A stretch of 64,000 nucleotides of DNA, taken from contig JAPNXP010000001.1 of assembly GCA_028753945.1 (NCBI GenBank), forward strand, positions 15,676,501-15,740,500, given 5' to 3'. Of this stretch, positions 32,399 through 43,055 are shown one piece after another (within the stretch, counting starts at the first letter, position 1; each line of letters starts with the position of its first letter). The translations under genes and the position numbers were made by a program. The notes beneath the pieces are model-generated. The model ran no database searches, had not been told where the DNA came from, and was given only the letters and a program-made list of their open reading frames with translations. The stretch is from Hexactinellida sp. DTS-2022 (lineage: Eukaryota; Porifera; Hexactinellida).

Positions 32399-35300
32399 CT
32401 CTCGACAGAGATAGTGTGCAGATTGTGTTGTTCGACCCATTCGCAGGAGTCGACAGAGGCAGCACTCACATATAGCACATGGTCTCCCTCTGCCAGATTG
32501 CTACTGACAGAATTCCTAACTGAGAATAGGTCCGTCTGGTTCCCACCCACAACGGAATGATCAGATCCTGTCACCACCGCTTCTCGTGACTCACAGCTGA
32601 ATGATTAGATTTGTAAAATCCCACATTTATTTGACTATGTAGTATAATTGAAATATACAAATTGGATTCACACACGATTCATTCATAATAGAACAGTTAA
32701 GAGATTGAGTCCCTTGGGAGGAGACTCACACTTTCTGGAGATCGTGAGGGGACTGTAGGGGCTCCAACTTGAGAGTAGCATCGAACTCTCCTCTTGCTGT
32801 CAGCACGATGGGCTTGCCTTCCATCCGTAGCCCTTTCAGCTCCTGGTTGAGAAGATCAATCGCCTCGCTCTCTAGCATCCTGTCTATCTTGTGGTGGTTG
32901 ATAGAGTTGATGCTGCCCAGGTCGCACTTCTTGCTGTACTTTAGTCCTGAGATTAGTGTTATTTCTCCCGTCAGGACATCGCTGTCTCGGGACCTGCTGA
33001 AGGACTCGAAGCTGGGCTCGTAGCCCGAGTCTCCTAGGATGTTGGAGGAGGAGGACTTGCTGCCAGAGCTCCCAACTACAGGCAATGGAATAGTAACAGA
33101 GTATTCTCTGCTGTTGTAGCTAATCTGTATTAATACAGTGTATGCATGGCCCAGCTGTGCTGGTTTTAGAGGCAAATTAAAAGTTTTACACTTAGTTTTC
33201 TGCAATGGTAGACTCGTTTACTGGACTCGACTATAAATTTCTAGCATTAGCTACATTCCAAGCGAATCTTAAAAAAAATACTGCAGTTGTGTATACAGGG
33301 TTTCATCCAGGCAAAATTTCCTGCGGCCTAGATTAAGTTTCAGCTCGCTCACACGCGCATATAATACTCAATTTGTATTACGTCTATAAGTTTATATGGG
33401 AGCATCTCTCGATTTTCGCGCGCCTAGACAAGTTTTCATTAAAAATTACGCGTTTGGAGGTGAAACCCTGTGTTATAACAGTTGCATTTAAATAGCACAT
33501 AAACCAGGAATCCTTCGAAGTTTCAAGATATGCTATCCATGGTAGTACCAACGCATTACCAATTAATCCCAAGGTATACTCCTATAACGCTTACGTTTGG
33601 GAGCTGATTGTCCCCGCTCATAAGACTTCCCACAGGGGTCTACGGGTGCTTCCTGCTTCCCACTCGAGGGCTTCTTAGCGACCGCCTCCTCGCTGCCTGC
33701 CTTAGCCAGCTGGTGTGTGTCGGCAGAGGGAGAGGCTGCAGACTTGGTGGGGGGAGAGGTGGGGACTGGAGTCATTAGCTTGGTGAGATAGTTCATAATA
33801 GCTTGAGTAGTCTCTGTGTACGGAATATATTAATATACTATGGATATAACCACTGAATTATGCAGGAGCGCGAGACACTCCTTTTGAAGTAGATTTATGG
33901 AAAAAAATTAATTTAGAAGCGGAAAATTTAATTTAGGAGCGGAAAATTTAATTTAGGAGCGGAAAAATTTGGAATCTTCTCCTATACCGTAACATTAATT
34001 TGTGATTTAGGCGGATTAAAATTGGATTAGACCGGCTTAGGAGGTATTTAGAAATGTGTGTATAATACACTACGGATATAACTCGTTATTGTAGATAGTT
34101 AGACATACCTATTGGTGTATTTCCGCCTCTATTAATCAGCCCAAGAGGATCCCCCTTGGGATAGAAAGTAGACTTCGTATCTCGCTTTGTGGAATCTCCT
34201 TCTCCCTCTTCAGTCTCATCATTCTGTACTCCACTTGTGCGCTCAAATCTAAGAATAGTTGTCATGAATTAAATGTATTATCTGGTAGTGTAAGTTACGA
34301 TATGGCTGCGATATGGCATACTTCCAATTACAAGATAAACTGTGAACTGGTTTCAATACAATTTTCCACTAATTGCATGATTATATGCTGTAATCAGAAC
34401 CAACACATTGATGTATTACGAATAAGGAACTGAATAAGATGATATCGTATTACTTCCATATACACCATTGGTGATGCCACCATAAACCCACTAGATTCCA
34501 AATGAAACTAATTTAGTATTGTAGATTCAATTAGATTTACAATATACTAGCTGTCTACTAATGCAATGCGGTTTACTACTTCATCGCATAATATTGTAAT
34601 CGGTAACCGAATGCAAGATACAACTTGCTTCTACCAATACAGTCGACTCCGTTTATGTAAGTCACTTTGACCCGAGGGTAGTTCATATAATTAAGCGGAA
34701 ACCCAAATTAATTAGCATACAATGGATGTTCGCCTAATAGCAATTATCAAGTTATTTCAGTCCTAAAGCGAGCATTTAATATTCTGTTCCCTAATAGCAA
34801 ATTCGCCTATTAGCAAGCAAATTCATGCAAAAAGCGACTTGCGATTACATGAAGAGCACTGTAGTGGTATTAATTAATCCTAAACTTACTGTTTCCTGAC
34901 TAGACTGAGACAGACGGATATCTTGTAGTGTCCGAACTTCTGTGCGTAGTCCTCCGGCAGCAGGCCGGTGGGGGAGGGGATCAGCAGCAGGTTGTGGTGA
35001 GTGCGCGGCTGCAGCAGCACGTACAGGAGCGGCTCCAGTCCGAGACCTGCTGCCAGCACCATCATCTTGTACATGGGGTTATAGCCTATAGATATATGTA
35101 GATGATAAATGCTATAGGATATAGGATATAATCAGGGTTTTATACAGGAGCGCGTCATACGCCTAGAGGCGTAGAATGTGAAAAATTTATACATGACATG
35201 GGAAAAAATCATTTTAACTGTAAAATATATCAGCTGTCCAATAAATCGGTTAATGTACAATATTTTCGGCACAAATATACACAGATTCGATAAATTTTCT

Positions 35301-36311
35301 TAAACTGAAGACATATTTTAAGGGAATTTTAACATTTTTTCACAACTAATTAAAGTGAATAATACAGTTGCAATTCTAACCATTGATATTCAATTGTAAT
35401 TGAATCTCTATTCAGTCAGAGAATACAATAGAACGTGACCTAACAATAGGCACTATATCAGTTAATTATTGTATTAAGAATTGTACCTGGATGGCTGTAG
35501 AATTGATTGGTAGTCTGCTGCTGCTGTGAGGTTTGGAACTGAGTATTGAAGTCTCCAGTGATACTCTTGTAGTTCTCGTTGTTAATAAGATTCTGTGTGA
35601 GTCCCTTCAGCACCTCTATCGTATACGGACTGTAGGATGAGTCTGTGTATGTAAACTCAGCGGAGGCTATCTTAGCGCGGGTCTCAGCTAGAATAACGTA
35701 TATGCGCAGTGTCTCGCTACGGGGGTGTGCGGGTATCTGCGTGAACAGAGCATAGCCCAGGTCCTGGTTGATAGCCACGAGATGAGGGGAAATGGCCGAG
35801 TCGAAGTATAGGAACTTCTCTCCGTGAGGAACTGGGTGGTCTTGTTGCGAGAACACGAGACAGAGGTCTCCTCCTCCCTAGCAGCCAAATAGGATCAAAG
35901 GAATTCTATTTACTTATAGGATATATAGTAGAACGTCCTTAGTACGGCCCGTCAAAATGCGTTTGCCTTATCAGGAATTAGTATTTTAACCAAAATCATT
36001 TGTGTTGAAAAGGCTTTGAAAGGGACTGAAATAATGTTCGTATTAACGAGGTTCTACTGTATTCAGAAGGGCTATTTTTTTATTGTAAACCTCTGAAATT
36101 GTGTACTAATATAAATAAATAATAATAAAAATAATAATAAAATTACCTGTATCGGGCTATGGACAGGAGTAACACGTACATCTATAGAGTGAGAATATTG
36201 TGTAAAATTAGCGATGGCATAAGAGATGGAGTTTTTCTTTTGATTGTGCAATTGTTCTGTATTAGTTCTTGAAATATTATTGTCAACATTAGTTAGTACT
36301 GGTTGTTCCAT
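32386..36311 (-). CDS. TIG/IPT plus ankyrin-like protein, DBB (BCAP/BANK)-like, seven exons
   Basis: Exons on the - strand: 36311-36147, 35877-35487, 35085-34890, 34248-34109, 33813-33595, 33199-32730 and 32596-32386. All introns are GT-AG, and phases agree except between exons five and six. The ATG is preceded by an in-frame TAA 21 bases upstream. A TIG/IPT-like beta domain runs from the end of exon 1 through exon 2 (VTPVHSPIQ then GGGDLCLVF, later SETLRIYVI and FTYTD). Exon 3 reads like a degenerate ankyrin unit (LAAGLGLEPLLYVLL, then GLLPEDYAQKFGH). This order, IPT then ankyrin, occurs in DBB adaptors (Dof, BCAP, BANK), which link receptors to PI3-kinase, and also in CAMTA and NF-kB proteins, whose DNA-binding parts are absent here. 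The rest is low-complexity and acidic or serine-rich. A basic KRKR follows exon 5 if it is read through. The family call is tentative. Confidence 0.6.
33295..33471. mobile_element. MITE in the intron between exons 5 and 6 of the TIG gene
   Basis: The ends ACAGGGTTTCATCCAGG and GGAGGTGAAACCCTGT are inverted repeats. A second, interrupted relative covers about 41660-42000. Confidence 0.75.
35925..36061. mobile_element. Family A MITE (TAGTACGAAC type), intronic
   Basis: It starts TATAGTAGAACGTCC and ends TTAACGAGGTTCTACTGTA, lying in intron 1 of the TIG/ankyrin-like gene. It belongs to the commonest MITE family in the window. Confidence 0.85.
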
Positions 36312-38458
36312 TTCGAATTTAGTGAAAAATTAAGCTGAAATAATTATAATATAATTACAGTAGAGCTACCTTTTATACTTATCGATTCAGGAATATAGCT
36401 AGCTGTATTATAGAACTACACTGTATTAATTAATAGAACTGTGTTGCAGTGTTCTGAATAAGAACCAAGATACAAATGCAATTAGTAGGTATGTAATAAA
36501 TATTTCAGCAATACTTCTTTGACTACATCCTTAAATTAAATTTGTTTTTAATTAGTTACAATTATGAATTATTCGCTTGTTAATTAGGCCGTTTAATCAC
36601 AAGCAATACGAAATACAATAGGTATACCAATGATCAAACAAATTATTTGGGTTACTGAATACACTATCATAAATGAGCACAGTCAATATCCGTTAATTCG
36701 ATTAACGAATGTTGACTGCGACTGTACTACATATTATGAGAAAATACTAAATAAATTTACAATATAAGTTATCACTTACAGATATTAGGAGCGCTCGGTT
36801 CTAAACTTGCATGCAATCTTGAGTATACGAGAATTATTTAAATCAACTTATTAATTATAATTGAATGCTAATCATCTTAAGAACTAACAATATTTATTTG
36901 TTGTATAGTACCACTGTTCTATTCATATTTAAAGAACTTCGTTAACTTAATACGTACTGCAAGGGGCCATAAAAATGTATACTCCTTTACCGGAAATTAG
37001 TATTAACCGTGTTCGAATTAACGAGCTTGTAGTGCAAGTCTTAATCAAGGCAAATGTGCAGGAAGCAGGATTGTGATGGGAATGGGAAATCAACCTCTGA
37101 AATAATTAAAATGCAAATCTTGTAAAGATTACTTAAGCACCATAATATTCTCATTACTAGTTTAGTTTATATTTAATATATAATTTTACTACTTTCCCAT
37201 ACTATGAAAAGAGTAGATCTTTTCATGATGAGACCTAAAATACTTGTAGAACGATGAAATCCGAGTATATCTGAACTAAGTCAATTTTTCGAAATTACTT
37301 TATTTCTCTTAAGAAATTAAAGATCGCAAAAACGATCGAGAACTTTTTTGGTGATCGACTAAAGCTCTAATGTAGACCCCCTAATTTACAATATTTGGCG
37401 AAATGAATATTTTCATGAAAATTTAATATTAATTCCCAGTACTTAACACTTCACACAATTATACACGTTGTATTTGTTGATTATTTATTAAAAATGGGGC
37501 AAAAGATACCATGCATGTATTCGGATATGAGTCTTGTTGATAAAGTTGAATTCATCATATCGATTATGTAATTTAATTAGGTTAATTCGCAATGGTACGA
37601 TTCATTAACTATTATTATATATGAATTCATAAAAAATTAACTGTGGTATGCAAGACAATATAAATATTATCAATAATTTGTACAAAAGGATTTCTGAACA
37701 AAAAGATCTCAAATTATCTACTACCATAGTAGAATAACGTAATAGGATTATAGAACTAGAACCACATATGTAATTCATTAATTTGCTCTCCTTTAGTTCC
37801 TATTACTAATAATACAGTTTAACAAACGGAAGCCACCTGGTTGCACAAGTTTCAATAATAAAGTACGCAGAAAAAAAATGGTAGAATACATCACTTCATA
37901 TGTAAGACCTGCTCTGTGGTAAAATTGCCGATTAGAAATGTAGATACTGAAAAGTTTCAAGGTTGTAGGTTAGCAGAATATTTCCAAATACAGGCAATAG
38001 GTCTTCTAATGCTCATACAAACATATTGTAACTATTCATAGTATCATACAGAGATGTACATTATGTAATTATAATCATTAACAAAGTTGGATAATTAATA
38101 AATTGCAAAATAATTATTTCAATTTATTTGTAGTTTTAATAATACTATTTAGTATTTATGTTGATTAAATAATATGCAGAAATTCTTATTAAATGAACAC
38201 TTTAGTTTAAGAAATCTTGTCAAGTTTAAAACCAAGTTTATGCTGTTTCCGCCAATCAGTGAAGTACTCAAGGATTCTTCCGTTTGGGAACAATAATATT
38301 AACGCATGGAAAGTACTTAATGCGGTTATATATAGCGTCATAGCAAGGACAAGTATTAGCTTGCGAATAGGCAAACTTTCTATTAGAAGGAACACAGTTA
38401 ATATTATTTTGCTCGATTTGAAATACAAGTAACTTGCTAATAGGACAATGCTATAAGC
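36312..38458. other. AT-rich intergenic region, no gene seen
   Basis: This is the gap upstream of the TIG/ankyrin-like gene and should contain its promoter. It has a possible 5' UTR acceptor (TTATTTCAG) 23 bases before the ATG and a decayed family A MITE near 36963-37030. No coding exon was found on either strand. Confidence 0.5.
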
Positions 38459-40798
38459 CAGTGGTTCCCAACCTCTGGGTCGCGACCCCAGTTGGGGTCG
38501 CTGAGCACTTTTTGTGGGGTCGCGGACTACCCTCAAAACCTTTTGGATAAGTCCATTTTTTCATGAAAAGTACCGTATGTAAATCTGTATATCTGTGACC
38601 TAGAATACCTGATTAATATACCATCGACGATTTCGTTTTTTGTGTAATCAATATATAATTAGGAATATAGCACAATACACTGCGTTTATCCTTCCTCGAG
38701 TTTTTATTTCTTAGTCTAGACTCTAGAGTATAGACTTTATATATTATTACTAATAGCCTATTTGACATAATTATTAGCTTCAGCAGTTCGTGCAATACAT
38801 AATTCTTCTCACGGATTTGTTAACAAGGGTCTCTCAGTCTATAATTATTTTTAACGTTTTGTGCAGGGAAATGGCGGGTGCATCACGCCAACGACCTTAC
38901 CAGGACAAATTTATCGAGCTAGGTTTCTATTATGTGACAGATCGTGGAGTCCAGAATCCTCAATGCGTTATTTGTTACGAAGTACTTTCGAATGAATCCA
39001 TGAAACAGAACAAGTTACAGCGACATCTGTCTTCAAAACATCCAGCGTACAAAGATAGAGATCGTTCCTTTTTCGAACGGAAGTTAACCGCTCTTAGAAA
39101 TACCCGCTTGGATAAACAAGGTAAATGTCATCAGACCAATCAACGTGCTCTAGAAGCTTCGTACCGTATTTCTTTGCGCATTGCAAAATCTAAAAGTCCA
39201 CATACTATCGGTGAAGAACTGATAATGCCATGTGCCAAGGAAATGGTCTCTCTCATGATCGGCGTAGACATGGTTAGTAAACTCGGAGTTATACCTCTCT
39301 CGAATAACACTGTTCATCGCAGAATTTGTGACATGAGTGAGGACATTACTGCACAGAATATTACAGCTATCAAGGAGTCACCATGGCATGCAATACAGCT
39401 GGATGAATCAACTGACATTGCATCATGCGTGCAACTGATTATTTGGGTCAGGTATATCAAAGATGGTGATTTTGTTGACGAACCTTTACTGTGCAAGTCA
39501 TTGGAAATGACAACTAAAGGAGAAGACATTTTCGCCAAAATGGAATCCTTTTACAATAAAGAAGGTCTGGACTTCAACAAATTAATTGGGTCGACAACAG
39601 ATGGAGCTCCCGCAATGCTTGGAAAGCATTCTGGATTTAAGGCGAAATTACAGCAAGTAGCTCCTTATGCATTTATGATACATTGCATGATCCATCGGGA
39701 AGCGCTGGCTGTTCGGACAATGCCAGAAAGCCTGATGAATGTCTTTTCGCAGGTGATCAAAATCGTAAATCACATCAAATCGAGTGCTCTAAACACGAGA
39801 TTATTATTATATATGACCATATAAACTTACTGTTCTACACACAAGTGCGATGGCTCTCACGAGGAAACGTTATTCTGCGTCTTTACGAGCTACGTGAAGA
39901 GTTAAAAGAGTTCTTACGTACACAAAAAAAGGACGAATGGGTGGCAATGCTGGAGTCGAGTAACTGGCTCGCTAGCTTGTGCTATTTGAGTGACATTTTT
40001 GAACGTATCAATGTGCTGAATCGTACGCTTCAAGGCAAAGAAGCGAACCTGATGCTCTTCCATGACAAAATAAAAGGGTTTCTTGCAACACTGGCTTTGT
40101 TAAAAGATAAAGTGAGTCACAGGCGCTTCGTATTATTTCCGCGCCTCTCTGTATACATGGAAGAAACCAAAGACATCGAAGTCGAACCTATTTCTCACGA
40201 AATTACTAAACATATTCAGTCACTGATGAGTCAGTTCGAAAGCTACTTCCCCGAGCTAGACGTACAGTCATTTACCATGGCTCGAGACCCTTTCAGTGCA
40301 CCATTAGAATCTATCAGCGACGATGATATCACCGAAGAGGAGCTCGTGAGACTGAAGCAGGATTCTGGAGCGAAAGCATTATACCACTCCGTGTCTTTGC
40401 ACAGTTTCTGGTGCAAAATGCTTCGATCCTACCCACGCCTGTCAAAGAAGGCAATATGGCTCCTAATGCCTTACCCTTCGACATACTTATGTGAGCAGTC
40501 GCAGTCGTTCTCTACAATGGTAGTAATGAAAACAAAGTACAGGAATCGGCTTGAAATAGAAAATGACATGATTGTTGCGTTATCATCTACCGAGCCACGC
40601 ATTGGAAAACTGGTTGCTGAAAAACAGGCTCAACCATCGCATTGATTATATGACATTAATTTTACTTAGGATGACATCATCAATAATTTGTAGCGATGAA
40701 TGATAATGTATCATAGTATGAATTTGTAGTTTGAGGGTCGCGTTATAATGATGGGTTCTGAAATAGGGTCGCAACCAGAAAAAGGTTGGGAACCACTG
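38459..40798 (+). mobile_element. Near-intact autonomous-type hAT transposon
   Basis: The inverted ends CAGTGGTTCCCAACCT and AGGTTGGGAACCACTG are nearly perfect. They are flanked by the exact 8-bp target duplication CTATAAGC at 38451-38458 and 40799-40806. GGGTCGC repeats lie just inside each end. The element is 2340 bp long and carries a single transposase gene with one frameshift. This looks like a recent insertion compared with the other repeats. Confidence 0.95.
38871..40645 (+). pseudogene. hAT transposase with N-terminal BED zinc finger (ZBED5/SCAND3-like), frameshifted
   Basis: It catalyses cut-and-paste movement of its own element. The ATG at 38871 begins MAGASRQRPYQ. A BED-type finger follows (CVICYEVL then LQRHLSSKH). 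The catalytic-domain hallmarks include AIQLDESTDIAS and GSTTDGAPAMLGKHSGFKA. The reading frame shifts at about 39800-39835, where the first part runs into a stop at 39824 while LLFYTQVRWLSRGNV continues in another frame. The C-terminal hAT dimerisation region is present (FWCKMLRSYPRLSKKA, PYPSTYLCEQ, MKTKYRNRLEIEN), with a small extra SQ-type repeat after LCEQ compared with relatives. A conserved stretch around the frameshift seems partly missing. The copy is probably inactive, although the ends could be moved in trans. Family assignment is firm; the ZBED5/SCAND3 resemblance is from memory of domain sequence. Confidence 0.92.
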
Positions 40799-41000
40799 CT
40801 ATAAGCGAACACCATTGTATATACGTAGTAACTTCTAGCATTCAAATGTTAAGTATAAATAATTATCCTTTAACTGGGATTAAACATAAATTATTCGGTG
40901 AAATACAGTGAAACACTTGATTAAATAATGCAATATTACAGCATAATATAAATTTATAAACTAAAATTTTCCCAACTGTTCGGATAATAGAGTCTACTAA

Positions 41001-41516
41001 TCTATCTATATTATTAAAACACAAGCCTGGGTGGGTATATATGTGTATATATATATTAGTTTGTATGTTACGAGTTGATTGAAGAAACTGGACGGTTTCC
41101 AAATGTGATTTTTGGGATATAGGGGTAACTTTTGGCACCCGCCAACAAGTTGAGGTTTCCACTCAAAATTTCTCACACCTCGACAAGTTATGACGCCATT
41201 GTCACATTTCGAGAATCCTGAAAATTCACTTAATCTCACAGAATTCGCGCCTTCTAAGAGATAAACTTATGAAAATTTAATAGAACATGTACATTAATGA
41301 TGCGGACACATTGGTCACACCAGATCACCAATATGTTTACTCATTATCGCATGATGACGTAATCACTAAAATTTCACATTGTTAAAATTTACTATTTAGG
41401 CCTATATACGCTTTATAATCAATCTTAGAGGTGTATAAACCACACATCAACCGCGAAGCGGTTGGTGTGTGGTTGTGTTCTGCCGCGAAGCGACCTAGCA
41501 AAGCGAAGCGCGCTAG
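41001..41516 (+). mobile_element. Non-autonomous Helitron
   Basis: It starts TCTATCTATATTATTAAAAC, ends GCGCGCTAG and sits between A and T without target duplication. A strong hairpin (ACCACACATCAACCGCGAAG and complement) lies at 41440-41473, upstream of the 3' end. TC start, CTAG end, 3' hairpin and A/T insertion are the diagnostic Helitron features. There is no Rep/helicase frame. Confidence 0.8.
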
Positions 41517-41757
41517 TTCTAAATACAAGCTATGGAATAAATTCTCAGTAGAGAATGAGAAAATTACTGGAATTTCAATTAATATCATTTCACTATGTTT
41601 GATAAAATATTCAAAAGATCGGGAAGTACTAGTATATTCTAATTAGATTACTCCTAATAGCTGGGACGTAGCCAAAGTGATGCGTAATGTTATAACGCGC
41701 CACTCAATAGAATCGCGAGATACTCTCATAGACATTATACAGATTGAGTAGTTTAGG

Positions 41758-41908
41758 CAGGGCCGGACTTAAGGCAGGGCAAACAGGGCATTTGCCGCGG
41801 GGCCCCCACACATAAGGGCCCCCACAATAGTAATACTACTACCAATATATTCAAATTAGTGTACAATAACGCAATTTCAAGGCCCCCACAGATATAAATC
41901 CGGCCCTG
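41758..41908. mobile_element. hAT-type MITE, 151 bp, nested
   Basis: The ends CAGGGCCGGACTTAA and TAAATCCGGCCCTG are flanked by AGTTTAGG on both sides (41750-41757 and 41909-41916). It has the same ends as 21782-22571. It lies within a decayed element whose far end resembles 33295-33471. Confidence 0.9.
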
Positions 41909-41916
41909 AGTTTAGG

Positions 41917-43055
41917 CGCGTGTGAACGAGCTCAAACTAAATCTAGGCGTGCAGAAAATTTAGCCTAGATGAAAGCCTTACGCCATTTCAGGTCGTGTTC
42001 ATTACTTCCTAATAGACCTTGAAGTAGTGAGCATTATTCAATACATTTCTCAAATTAAATCACCGGAGAATTCTATTTCACCTCAGGAGAAAAATTGTGA
42101 ATTGACAAAAACACTGAATGTGTTGTATCTATTTTACTGGTACAATGACTAGCTCTTATAACAAGGCTACATTACATCTACTCCTGATAATGTTATTACA
42201 TATTATTCATATTATTAACAAAAAAAGGTTCTTGTCTTATTCCAAACTGATAATGTACACGCTAGGATAATGGTGACTCAACCAGTACTATGTAGTTAAC
42301 TTGATATGCAATAGAAAGTGTATGTAGCTGTGTGTTATATCCATATAAGCAGAGATATGGAAGTATGGTCTACAGTTCAATTATCTGCAATAAACTAGTT
42401 TTTGCCATAAGCTTTACTCTATGGAGATTCATTTATTGTACAGCTGATTACTCAATAACAAATAGCTTCCGTATACATTGTAGGAATTGGATCTTACACA
42501 CTATTAAGGAGATGATATGGATAGGGACTCCTTAGAACCAATATTAGTCCAGTAGAAAGTGCGTGGACTTAAGTACAGGTAATTACATGCGTGGCTTCCG
42601 TAACAATTTATTATTTCTATTTAGCTAGCGTCTAGTGGATACAGATAGTTCTATATTGTGCGGGGTAAATGCTGATAAATAGCTCACAATCATATTGACA
42701 AGTGGTTTATTGGAATGTACACAAATAAATATAGGAATTAGTTGGTATAAACCGAATGGTTGGATATAGTATACTCTCGGTAATATAAACACCAGGGGAC
42801 CATCGATTTTTGTTCGTTTAGCCTGAAATTTGTTTTAACATGAGTCACTTGCATCTAGTTGTATAGGCTAGGGTGTTAAATCTTGTACTCATTAAACATA
42901 TTTCCCCTTATCAGTATTCGTATTAACAAGAGTTTACTGAATTATACCCTTTATACCTTTATCCCCGAATTAAGTAATTATAATATTCAAGATACTCCGG
43001 AGAAATAAAATCCAATTAAGTTGTATATAAAATAAATGCACACTCAGTAGCTCAC
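41917..43055. other. Intergenic region downstream of the IRF-like gene
   Basis: No secure coding exon found. There is a degenerate family A MITE at about 42785-42944. A 47-bp open stretch bounded by AG and GT near 42075-42125 on the - strand could in principle be a later IRF-like exon but lacks a pyrimidine tract. Confidence 0.4.

Noticed and set aside
36147-36334. First exon of the TIG gene as a continuation of the IRF-like gene
   Set aside because: From the TTTCAG acceptor all three frames meet stops before or soon after the ATG, and the TIG frame has a TAA just upstream, so it starts its own protein.
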